A stretch of DNA of 6,645 bases from Actinomycetes bacterium (GCA_021827285.1 JAKAWM010000163.1:1-6645); one strand, 5' to 3'; shown: positions 1 to 6,416, numbered from the stretch's first letter. Notes: generated by a model not told the origin, from the sequence alone. Numbers and translations are program-made.

Positions 1-1062
1 GCGCTGGCCGGCCGCCTCGGCTTGGGAGCGCGCCACCAAGCGGTCGAGGCAGGCGCGGGCGCGACCACTATCCACGGACTCTGCCGCCCTGGCCAAGCCG
101 TCCTCCAGTCCCTCGGCGTCCCCAACGATCACCAGCGCCGCGGCGGCATTGAGCAGGACAATGTCCCGATGGGGCCCACCCGCCCCGCCCAACACTTCCT
201 TCACAGCCCGGGCGTTGGCCTGTGGGTCGCCGCCCCGGAGATCTTCACGCTGGGCCGGGCGAAGACCCAGGGCGCCCGGCTCCACGACGAAACGGCGTAG
301 CCCAGCCGGACCGGCCCACTCGACCACGGCCGAAGGCGAAGTGGTGGACAGTTCGTCCAAGCCGTCTTCGCCGTGGACCACCCAAGCCCGCTGTGCCCCG
401 GCCTCGCCCAGCACCGCGGCCAAACGCTCAGCCGCCCGCCCGTCGCCCACCCCCACCAGCTGATAAGGGGCCCGGCCCGGATTTGCCAGCGGTCCGAGCA
501 GGTTGAAGGCGGTGGGGACGCCGAGCTCACTTCTGGTGGGGACTAAATGGCGCATGGCGGGGTGGAAACGGGGAGCAAAACAAAAGCCGATCCCAGCCTC
601 TTCAATACAGCGGGCAACCGACTGAGGAGACAGGGCGATCTCGACCCCCAAGGCCTCGAGCACGTCGGCCGAGCCTGTGCGAGAAGATGCCGCCCGCCCA
701 CCGTGCTTGCAAACGGGTACTCCCGCCCCCGCCACCACCAGGGCCGCGATGGTCGAAACATTGATGGTACCGGCCCGGTCGCCGCCAGTACCGCAGGTGT
801 CCACCAACCGGCCGGCCATACCGGGGGGGAGCGGGACCGTCTCGGCCACCTCCAGCATCGCCCCCAACATGGCGGACAGCTCCTCAGTGGTCTCACCCTT
901 GCAGCGCAGCCCGAAGATGAACGCAGCCATCTGCGACGGGGTAGCTGCACCATCGAAGATCTCCCGAGTGGCGGCGGCCGCTTCGGTGGCCGTCAGATGC
1001 TCCTGGCCGGCCAACTTCGCCAGGACGGCCGGCCAGCCTCCTATATCCGATAGCGACGGCAC
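1..1062 (-). CDS. trpD: Anthranilate phosphoribosyltransferase TrpD (3' end cut by window edge)
   Basis: Transfers the phosphoribosyl group of PRPP to anthranilate, the second committed step of tryptophan biosynthesis (cytosolic). Read on the minus strand, 354 codons are open to the window edge without a stop. The usual family length is about 340-350 residues, so only a few C-terminal residues are missing. Visible motifs, counted from the GTG at 1062: an N-terminal helical domain (about 10-75, with SQMAAFIFGLRCKGET), the PRPP/pyrophosphate loop DTCGTGGD (88-95), NVST (101-104), the anthranilate-site KHGGRAASS (119-127; most family members have KHGNR, so N is replaced by G), FNLLGPLANP (186-195), and later VHGEDGLDELS. 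Start choice: the frame is open back to a TGA at 1195-1197, and GTG 1062 is the only ATG/GTG/TTG before the conserved region. No good Shine-Dalgarno precedes it. No other trp gene is in the window. TrpD identity is very secure; the start is moderately secure. Confidence 0.96.
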   Translation of the reverse strand, partial: MPSLSDIGGWPAVLAKLAGQEHLTATEAAAATREIFDGAATPSQMAAFIFGLRCKGETTEELSAMLGAMLEVAETVPLPPGMAGRLVDTCGTGGDRAGTINVSTIAALVVAGAGVPVCKHGGRAASSRTGSADVLEALGVEIALSPQSVARCIEEAGIGFCFAPRFHPAMRHLVPTRSELGVPTAFNLLGPLANPGRAPYQLVGVGDGRAAERLAAVLGEAGAQRAWVVHGEDGLDELSTTSPSAVVEWAGPAGLRRFVVEPGALGLRPAQREDLRGGDPQANARAVKEVLGGAGGPHRDIVLLNAAAALVIVGDAEGLEDGLARAAESVDSGRARACLDRLVARSQAEAAGQR

Positions 1063-1193
1063 GAGCCCACGGTAGCAATCCCGGCAGCTGGGTTGCCGAG
1101 CGTCGCCGCGCGGCCAAGGCCAAGTTGCCGAGGGTTGCAGTAGGTAGCGCCTGGGTTGGCGCGTTCGGCAAGTAGGAGCGCTAACGTTCCCGC
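1063..1193. promoter_or_regulatory. Divergent intergenic region between trpD and the FGGY kinase
   Basis: About 130 bp between two divergently read genes must hold the promoters of both. I see no convincing -35/-10 pair for trpD. On the plus strand a TAnnnT-type hexamer, TAACGT (1182-1187), lies six bases before the proposed kinase start, a spacing typical of actinobacterial leaderless genes. TTGGCG (1156-1161) lies 20 bp upstream of it, longer than an ideal spacer. An AGGAG at 1174-1178 is 15 bases from the proposed start, which is too far for a normal ribosome binding site. An imperfect inverted repeat, GCAATCC/GGGTTGC (1075-1081 and 1090-1096, 8-base loop), lies 13 bp from the trpD start. 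Confidence 0.35.
1092..1132. repeat. Pair of 9-bp direct repeats GTTGCCGAG
   Basis: GTTGCCGAG occurs at 1092-1100 and again at 1124-1132. The start-to-start distance is 32 bp, about three helical turns, so both copies face the same side of the DNA. The position between divergent genes is where a regulator could bind, but a chance repeat in GC-rich DNA is not excluded. Confidence 0.3.
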
Positions 1194-2666
1194 ATCAGCC
1201 TTCTCGTCATAGACATAGGTAGTAGCGCGGTCAGGGCAGCCGTCGTGCGCCCGGACGGCTCGGTACAGGCGCGCCACCAGCAACCTGCGATTGTAGAGCG
1301 ACCCATGCCCGGGCTTGTTGAGCTCGACGCGGCCGCGCTCGCCCGCGCCGCGCTTGATGTAGCCAGCAGAGCCTTGAGCGAGGCCGGGCCGGTAGCCGGG
1401 GTGGGCATAACCAACCAGCGAGGCACCGCGCTCATCTGGGACGCGGTCAGCAGCGAACCGATCGGCCCCGCCCTCAGCTGGCAAGACCTCCGCACGGCCG
1501 GCACCTGCCTCGAGTTGCAGGGCGAGGGATTGCGCCTGGCCCCGAACGAGTCGGCCACCAAGTTGGCCTGGCTCCTCGACACCTACGACCCGGACCGCCG
1601 TCGTGATTTGCGCTTTGGCACGCTCGACAGCTGGGTGGCCTGGCAACTGAGCGGGGGGCGGGCACACCTGACCGACCCGTCCAACGCGGCCGTGAGCGGC
1701 CTCTTGCCCACCGAAGACATACTGTCCGGGTCGGCGGAGCTGGCGTGGGACCCTGCCCGTCTGGAGAGGTTCCGGGTGCCGGAGGGCTGCCTGCCGTTGA
1801 TCGTCCCGTCCTCGGCCGTCGTGGCGCAAGCGAGCGTCCTGCCCGGGTCGCCGCCCATCTGCAGCCTCGTAGGCGACCAGCAAGCCTCGCTGTTCGGCCA
1901 GGGATGCGTGAAGCCGGGCGATGCCAAGGGCACCTTTGGCACCGGCGCGTTCCTTGACGTGAACACCGGCGGAAAGCCGCCCGGGTTCGGAGTATTCGGC
2001 AAGCGTGGAGAGGCCGGGTGCTTCCCGATCGTGGCCTGGCAACGTGGCCTCCAGCTCACGTGGGGCGCGGAAGCGATCATGCTATCCGCCGGCACTTCGC
2101 TTTCGTGGCTGGTAGAAGACCTCGGGCTGCTGGCCAGCCCGGCCGAATCGGCAGAAGTCGCCTCGCAGTGCCCCGACACGGGGGACGTCTTCTTTGTGCC
2201 CGCCCTCCTGGGCATCGGGACCCCGCTGTGGGACTTCGGGGCTCGGACGGTCCTGATAGGCATGACGTCAGGAACCGGGCGACCACAGGTTGTGCGGGCG
2301 GTGCTCGAGGGCATCGCCCAGCGTGGTGCCGACCTGCTCGAAGCGGCCGAAGCCGACTCGGGCCTCGGCGCCGACCGGTTGCGGGTAGACGGCGGGATGA
2401 GCGCCAACCCCGTCTTCGTACAGGCCCTGGCTGACGCCTGCCGGCGGCCGGTCGAGGTCTCCGCCGAGCGGGAAGCGACCACTCTGGGAGCTGGCCTGCT
2501 GGCCGGCCTAGCCACGGGCACCTGGTCGAGCGAGGCCGAGGCTGCTTCCCTCTGCCGGCCCCGCTCGGTCGTCGAGCCGGCCGGGCCGGACCGCCGGGAC
2601 AGGTGGGCCGAAGCGCGCCAGCGGGCAGAGAGGTGGATCCCCGAACTGTCGGCTCTCAGCTTCTAG
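1194..2666 (+). CDS. FGGY-family carbohydrate/polyol kinase, glycerol-kinase-like, probable AUC start
   Basis: ATP-dependent kinase of the FGGY (ribulokinase/glycerol kinase/xylulokinase) family, predicted cytosolic, 490 residues from ATC 1194 (GlpK is about 500). Motifs by that numbering: N-terminal phosphate loop DIGSS (7-11), GITNQRG (71-77), WQD (96-98), GDQQASLFGQ with the catalytic Asp228, GTFGTG (246-251), GTPLWDFGAR, the FGGY signature region GMTSGTGRPQVVRAVLEGIA, and VDGGMSANP (398-406). Alignment by eye is closest to glycerol kinase, but several glycerol contacts differ: E. coli Glu84 corresponds to Gly77, Tyr135 to Asn118 and Phe270 to Leu, while Arg83 and Asp245 are kept. The GGTR-type FBP loop before GDQQ is also missing. 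The substrate is therefore unknown. Start: the frame opens after a TAA at 1182-1184 and has no ATG/GTG/TTG until GTG 1245, which would delete DIGSS. It converges on ctaG and is the only plus-strand gene. Confidence 0.9.
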   Translation: MSLLVIDIGSSAVRAAVVRPDGSVQARHQQPAIVERPMPGLVELDAAALARAALDVASRALSEAGPVAGVGITNQRGTALIWDAVSSEPIGPALSWQDLRTAGTCLELQGEGLRLAPNESATKLAWLLDTYDPDRRRDLRFGTLDSWVAWQLSGGRAHLTDPSNAAVSGLLPTEDILSGSAELAWDPARLERFRVPEGCLPLIVPSSAVVAQASVLPGSPPICSLVGDQQASLFGQGCVKPGDAKGTFGTGAFLDVNTGGKPPGFGVFGKRGEAGCFPIVAWQRGLQLTWGAEAIMLSAGTSLSWLVEDLGLLASPAESAEVASQCPDTGDVFFVPALLGIGTPLWDFGARTVLIGMTSGTGRPQVVRAVLEGIAQRGADLLEAAEADSGLGADRLRVDGGMSANPVFVQALADACRRPVEVSAEREATTLGAGLLAGLATGTWSSEAEAASLCRPRSVVEPAGPDRRDRWAEARQRAERWIPELSALSF

Positions 2667-2711
2667 CCTGGCAGGCTCGCACCCGCGTACAACATGCCCG
2701 CGCTCGACGTG

Positions 2712-2781
2712 GCTATTGCGGGTCGTCCGCGCCGCCTGACGCGGCCAGCCAGTCGAGCTACGGCGGGTCGCCCGCGCCGCC
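2712..2781. repeat. Degenerate tandem duplication of the ctaG 3' end including its stop codon
   Basis: Two 25-bp copies begin at 2712 and 2757, 45 bp (15 codons) apart, and match at 22 of 25 positions. The core is GCGGGTCG, then T or C, then CCGCGCCGCC. On the minus strand the copy at 2757-2781 encodes the real C-terminus of CtaG (GGAGDPP, then TAG). The other copy, in the same frame beyond the stop, reads GGADDPQ then TAG. Within each copy GCGGG-TCG-(C/T)CCGC can form a small hairpin (second copy perfect, first with a G-U pair). The stretch also holds the convergent 3' ends of the kinase and ctaG; no U-tract terminator is visible. Confidence 0.7.
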
Positions 2782-3639
2782 GGGGGACGCCCGGGCGGCA
2801 GCCAACGCGGCGTCCAACTGGCGGTCAGCGCGAACAGCCCGGCGCTCTTCGTCCGCGGCCCAGTCGACGAACAATATAGCCAGCGCGCAGACGGTAAAGA
2901 CCTCCCCTAGGCCCCACAGCACGTCGCCCCCCGCCTGCGTGTCGGTCAGCGTGTTGGCCGCCGCGAAGAGCGGCTTGGTGACCGAGGCAATGGCAAGACC
3001 GAGGAAGGCGTTCCAGGGGATGGTGACGAAAACGAGCACGAACCGGGCCCCGAACGACAGCCGGCGTGGGAGCACGTCACGGCCCACGATCGGCCACCAA
3101 AACAGGCAGCCGGCCAGCAGGAAATGCAGGTGCACGTAGGCATGGAAAACGGGGTGCTGCTCGGAATAGGAGTACAAGGGAGTGAGGAAGTAAGCGTACA
3201 TCGTGACCACGCCGCTCCCCAGCGCCACCAGGGGGTGAGTGAGCAGTTGAGCGGGCGGGCTATGGAGGATCTTCAGCAGCCAGGTGGTGGTGCGCCGGGA
3301 CGAGGACTGGAGCGCCAGCGTCATGGGTGCGCCCATGGCCAGGAGCGGTGGGGCCAGGTTCATGAGCAGGAGGTGCTGGATCACATGCACCGTAAAGTTG
3401 GACTCGTCGTAGTGGGCAATCCCTCCCTCGGCCGCATAGGCAACTACCGCCAAGCCGGCTATGAAGCTGGCGGCCCGGTAAGGGGACCAGCGCCGGCCTC
3501 TGGCCCCGAGGCGCTGCATGGAACGCAGGTACCAGCCGAAGGCCAGCAGCTGTACGCAGATGGCCACGAGCGACATCCAGTCGGTCTGCCAGCTGAATAG
3601 GAGCGTGCCGGCCTGAGGGCTCGGCGACTTGATGGGCAT
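2758..3639 (-). CDS. ctaG: Cytochrome c oxidase assembly protein, CtaG/Caa3_CtaG family
   Basis: Polytopic inner-membrane protein of the CtaG type that helps assemble the copper-containing caa3/aa3 cytochrome c oxidase. 293 residues with about seven hydrophobic segments, near 22-40, 54-72, 85-110, 134-158, 164-186, 196-220 and 238-260. Family hallmarks are present: HVIQHLLLMNLAPPLLAMGAP (H85 and H89), HAYVHLHFLLAGCLFWWPIVG (H166, H170 and H172) and an IPWNAFLGLAIAS helix. The histidines are the likely metal-related residues of the family. The C-terminus (about 261-293) is charged, then Ala/Gly/Pro-rich. Start: ATG 3639 is 28 bp after the S9 stop and leaves a short N-terminus before the first helix. 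An in-frame ATG at 3747 would overlap the S9 gene by about 80 bp and add a non-membrane leader, so it is rejected. The ribosome binding site is weak (AGGT abutting the ATG), consistent with coupling to the upstream gene. Last gene of the operon. This is not the unrelated Cox11-type CtaG. Confidence 0.93.
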   Translation of the reverse strand: MPIKSPSPQAGTLLFSWQTDWMSLVAICVQLLAFGWYLRSMQRLGARGRRWSPYRAASFIAGLAVVAYAAEGGIAHYDESNFTVHVIQHLLLMNLAPPLLAMGAPMTLALQSSSRRTTTWLLKILHSPPAQLLTHPLVALGSGVVTMYAYFLTPLYSYSEQHPVFHAYVHLHFLLAGCLFWWPIVGRDVLPRRLSFGARFVLVFVTIPWNAFLGLAIASVTKPLFAAANTLTDTQAGGDVLWGLGEVFTVCALAILFVDWAADEERRAVRADRQLDAALAAARASPGGAGDPP

Positions 3640-3667
3640 ACCTACGACGAAGCTTAGGGTCAGCGGG

Positions 3668-5581
3668 CTACCAGTTGCGGCCGGCCTCCAATAAGGCTTT
3701 GGCGGCCGAGAGATCACCGGCCGGCTCGAAGCCGAGCACCTCACCATAAAAGGCCAGTTCGGCCTCCTGCACCTGAACCAGCGTGCCTGCTCGCCGGAAC
3801 CCGTGGCCCTCGCCCTCGAACTCGATGAGCACTGCCGTCACGCCCCGGGAGCGCAGCGCCTGGGCCATGGCCCGGCTCTGCTCAGGCGGGACGACGCGGT
3901 CGTCTTTCCCATGGAAGAAAAGAACCGGTGTGCCTATACGTCCCACGAACTGCAGAGGCGATCGATCCACCCACTCACCCTCAGGCACCAGGCGTGCCAG
4001 GTAGTGGCTCTCGAACTTGTGGGTATCCCGAGCCAGCAAGGCCAGGTCGGCCACTCCGAAAAGCACCGTGCCAGCAGCGAAAGCCGGGTAGCGGGCCAGT
4101 GCTGAGAGCACCGTCAGCCCGCTGGCGCTCGATCCCCTGATGACCACCCGCGCCGGGTCCACCCGCCCCGATCGCGCCAGGTGCTCGACCGCGGCGGCGC
4201 AGTCCTCGGCATCGGCCAAGCCCCAGCGCCCTTCGAGGGACCGCCGGAAGGCACGCCCGTAACCCGTGCTACCCCGGTAGTCGACGTCCACCACGCCAAA
4301 ACCTCGGGTGGTCCAGAACTGGGTGCGCAGTTCCAGCACGCTCGAGGCGGCGCTGGTGGGGCCGCCATGGCTGGTCACTATGACCGGTGGCTTTTCGCCC
4401 GACGGTGCCACCTGCTCGGGATTGCAGGGTGGGTAGTAAATGGCGTGCGCCTCTTCTCCTGCCCCAGTGGGAAAAGTAAAGGGCTCACCGGCTGAGATCC
4501 ACTCCGGCGACAACCGGGCCGGTCGGCTGCGACGGAGCACTTCCATCGCGACCCCGCCCTCCGATACGCGGACCAGCTCGGGAGCGACCGCCGGCCCGCC
4601 GGCCACCACCAGCACACCGTCGCGCCCGGGTGCCAGGTAGGCAAACGATGTGTAAGGGAGGTCAAAAGGCTTGGCGGTGCCGTCCCGGACCTGGCCCAGC
4701 CACCCGGTAGCGTTCGCTCTCCAGGTGGCGATCAAGCTCCCATCGGGCAGGAAGGTGTAATCCGAGTCGCCGAAGGTCCAGGCGGGCCCGGCGAAATCGG
4801 CCTGCATCGGGGCAAGGGCCTCACCGTCTTCGGTGTAGAGGTTCCACCAGCCCGTGCGGTCGGACAGGTAGGTCAGCCTCCCGTCTGGGCCCCATTTGGG
4901 CTGCAGGACCGATTCGCCGGCTGCCCGCCCGACCACCGGCTTGGCACCATGGAAGCGGCCATCGGCGAACCTCCCCTGCCACAGCTCAGTTCGGTCCCAG
5001 GGCATGTCGGGATGGTCCCAGCACACGAAGGCCATCCTTTCCCCATCGGGGGAAAAGACAGGAGAAGAATAAAAATCATGGCCCTCGGCCAAGACCACCG
5101 GCTCACAGGGAGAGCCGCTGCTGCGCAGCGCGACCAGGTCGTTCAGGACGACCCCAGCCTGATGACGTTCCCGGACGGCTACGACCCAGGTCCCCTCAGG
5201 GCTCCACACCGGGCAAGCAAAGCGCGCTCCACCCGCCTCGGACGGCTCGGGGGTCAGCGGGTACGGCTCCCTGCCCAGCTCCAGAACCCAAAGCCGCTGG
5301 TCGGCAAGGTTTGAACTGACGACCCGCCTTCCTCCCGCCCCCACCGCCCAGGCCCGCCCGCCGTACTCATGGGCGGTCGTGCGGGCGGAGAACTCCGGGG
5401 GCAACAGCTCATCAGTCCCCGCCGCACCACGTCGCACCACGGCCACCCTTCCGGCCTCTCCTGGCCGGCTCTCCTGCCAGAAGAGACCGTCCCCGGCGGA
5501 AACCGGGTAAGCCAGAGTGACGGCCCCCACGACCAAGTCGGCTGGCGCCAGGGGGGACGGCCAGGTGCCGTAGGGGGCTAT
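3668..5581 (-). CDS. S9 family (prolyl oligopeptidase) serine peptidase, probable AUA start
   Basis: Two-domain S9 peptidase (acylaminoacyl-peptidase/dipeptidyl-aminopeptidase type), 637 residues, no obvious signal peptide, so probably cytosolic. The N-terminal part (about 1-370) is a beta-propeller with PD40-like repeats such as SSPVFSPDGERMAFV and QPKWGPDGRLTYLSDRTG. The C-terminal alpha/beta-hydrolase has the oxyanion motif HGGP (His405), DYRGSTGYGR, the nucleophile elbow GSSASG (Ser485), HGKDDRVVPP (Asp561) and GEGHGF (His593). The Ser-Asp and Asp-His spacings (76 and 32) fit the family, so it should be active; substrates are probably oligopeptides or N-acyl peptides. Start: the first ATG/GTG/TTG in frame is TTG 5536, but family-like N-terminal sequence (APYGTWPSPLAPADL) precedes it. 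ATA 5581 has GGGAGGG six bases upstream and overlaps the DUF3817 stop as ATAG. The function is secure; the AUA start is an inference. Confidence 0.93.
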   Translation of the reverse strand: MAPYGTWPSPLAPADLVVGAVTLAYPVSAGDGLFWQESRPGEAGRVAVVRRGAAGTDELLPPEFSARTTAHEYGGRAWAVGAGGRRVVSSNLADQRLWVLELGREPYPLTPEPSEAGGARFACPVWSPEGTWVVAVRERHQAGVVLNDLVALRSSGSPCEPVVLAEGHDFYSSPVFSPDGERMAFVCWDHPDMPWDRTELWQGRFADGRFHGAKPVVGRAAGESVLQPKWGPDGRLTYLSDRTGWWNLYTEDGEALAPMQADFAGPAWTFGDSDYTFLPDGSLIATWRANATGWLGQVRDGTAKPFDLPYTSFAYLAPGRDGVLVVAGGPAVAPELVRVSEGGVAMEVLRRSRPARLSPEWISAGEPFTFPTGAGEEAHAIYYPPCNPEQVAPSGEKPPVIVTSHGGPTSAASSVLELRTQFWTTRGFGVVDVDYRGSTGYGRAFRRSLEGRWGLADAEDCAAAVEHLARSGRVDPARVVIRGSSASGLTVLSALARYPAFAAGTVLFGVADLALLARDTHKFESHYLARLVPEGEWVDRSPLQFVGRIGTPVLFFHGKDDRVVPPEQSRAMAQALRSRGVTAVLIEFEGEGHGFRRAGTLVQVQEAELAFYGEVLGFEPAGDLSAAKALLEAGRNW

Positions 5582-5991
5582 GGCGGTCCCTCCCGCCGGC
5601 CCGCCGCCCGGGCCAGGGTGGCAGCCAGGGTGGCCGCCGGTCCGGGGGGCGCCCCGTCGCCCAGTGCCAAGAGGTCACGTACCTTATGGGTCACCTTGCG
5701 CTCCATGAAAAAGGCCAGCAGGGGGAGCCAACCGGCACAGACCATGCCCAAGAGCTGGAGGAGGCTGAAGCGGGCACGTCCCGCCAGATCCAAGCAGGCG
5801 ACCAGGTAAATGATGTAGAAGATCCCGTGTACGGGCCCGACGATCTGGACAACGCTCGGATGGTGGCCGGCGTACTGGAGGGGTATCCCGACGAAGCACA
5901 AAATGGCGAGGCCCACGCCCACTATGAACGCCATGACCCGGTAGCGGGCAAGGGAGCTGGCGGTGCCTCCCAAGGAGCCGGCGCGCGTCAT
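5578..5991 (-). CDS. DUF3817 family integral membrane protein
   Basis: Small three-helix membrane protein of 137 residues; function unknown. Hydrophobic segments lie near 18-40 (RYRVMAFIVGVGLAILCFVG), 48-69 and 75-96, followed by FMERKVTHKV and an Ala/Pro-rich C-terminal tail. The patterns RYRVMA, VGIPLQY, VGPVHGIFYIIYLVACLDLA and ERKVT are those of DUF3817 proteins, which are widespread in Actinomycetota. The ATG at 5991 overlaps the stop of the preceding gene as ATGA, and GGGAGG lies 10 bases upstream (6002-6007), so both coupling and an own ribosome binding site support this start. Its TAG is shared with the proposed start of the S9 gene. The neighbourhood suggests a membrane or respiratory role, but no catalytic residues are visible. 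Confidence 0.9.
   Translation of the reverse strand: MTRAGSLGGTASSLARYRVMAFIVGVGLAILCFVGIPLQYAGHHPSVVQIVGPVHGIFYIIYLVACLDLAGRARFSLLQLLGMVCAGWLPLLAFFMERKVTHKVRDLLALGDGAPPGPAATLAATLARAAGRREGPP
5588..5594 (-). promoter_or_regulatory. Ribosome binding site GGGAGGG deciding the S9 peptidase start
   Basis: On the minus strand GGGAGGG ends six bases before ATA 5581, an optimal Shine-Dalgarno distance. No ATG, GTG or TTG lies within useful distance: the next in-frame canonical start, TTG 5536, is about 50 bases away. This site is the main reason for placing the S9 start at ATA. It lies inside the 3' end of the DUF3817 gene. Confidence 0.6.
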
Positions 5992-6416
5992 GGGACGACG
6001 GCCTCCCGCTCGCCTCGCTCGGGCCCGGGCAAGCCCCGGGGGTTGCGCCAGGTTTTGCGACTACCCCGCTCTGCCAGCTGACGAAGGCGCTCGTTGTAGG
6101 CCTGCAGCTCGGGGGTCTCCAGCCCGGGGTCCCAAACCGGCCGCGAAGCGGGCCCGCCTTCCTCGGGAGACGCGGGCTCGACCTGACCCGCTCCGCTCGG
6201 CCCAACTTGGACAGGGGCGTCGTGGATGAGCTGCCACCAGGCAACAGCAGCCAGGATGGCAAATATGGGCCACTCCACTGAGTACAGGTAGGACAGGAAG
6301 TTGCCCGACAGCGCCCGGTTCACCTGCCACCACCCGGCCAGCAGGCACATCGGGAACACCACGGCAAGGAGCACGTGCAGGCCGACTGCCCTCCGGGACA
6401 ACCACCGTTGGCGCAC
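5988..6416 (-). CDS. Conserved actinobacterial two-helix membrane protein of unknown function
   Basis: 142 residues from GTG 6416. Two hydrophobic helices, about 10-30 (VGLHVLLAVVFPMCLLAGWW) and 46-66 (SVEWPIFAILAAVAWWQLIH), flank a short loop with QVNRALSGN. After them comes a Pro/Gly/Glu-rich linker (67-100), then a more conserved tail with PELQAYNERLRQLAERG and KTWR. The pattern RRWLSRRALGLH, GWWQ, RALSGN, EWP, then YNxxL is a recurrent uncharacterised actinobacterial family, sometimes labelled a glucitol-operon regulator without visible support. No DNA-binding motif is seen here. Start: GTG 6416 puts VRQRWLSRR at the N-terminus, as in the family. An upstream in-frame GTG at 6521 would add 35 Pro/Gly-rich residues and is less likely. 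The ribosome binding site is weak. It ends in ATGA with DUF3817 and is probably the first gene of the operon. Confidence 0.8.
   Translation of the reverse strand: MRQRWLSRRAVGLHVLLAVVFPMCLLAGWWQVNRALSGNFLSYLYSVEWPIFAILAAVAWWQLIHDAPVQVGPSGAGQVEPASPEEGGPASRPVWDPGLETPELQAYNERLRQLAERGSRKTWRNPRGLPGPERGEREAVVP

Noticed and set aside
1034..1050. GGAGG inside trpD codons 7-9 as a Shine-Dalgarno for a shorter TrpD
   Set aside because: No ATG/GTG/TTG lies at a suitable distance downstream, and starting later would remove the conserved N-terminal helix.
201..1053. Several plus- and minus-strand open frames of 92-168 aa across the trpD region
   Set aside because: They overlap the secure TrpD frame in other phases and have no recognisable domains.
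1063..1194. trp leader peptide/attenuator upstream of trpD
   Set aside because: The short minus-strand frames contain no run of Trp codons, and no terminator/antiterminator pair with a U-tract is visible.
1041..2521. Long minus-strand open frames (333 aa ending at 1041, and 312 aa at 1583-2521) opposite the FGGY kinase
   Set aside because: The plus-strand frame has a complete set of FGGY motifs. The antisense translations are low-complexity Arg/Pro/Ala-rich and match no family I know, as expected from GC-rich shadow frames.
3640..3747. Upstream ATG (3747) as the ctaG start
   Set aside because: It overlaps the S9 coding region by about 80 bp and adds a 36-residue non-membrane leader without family resemblance.
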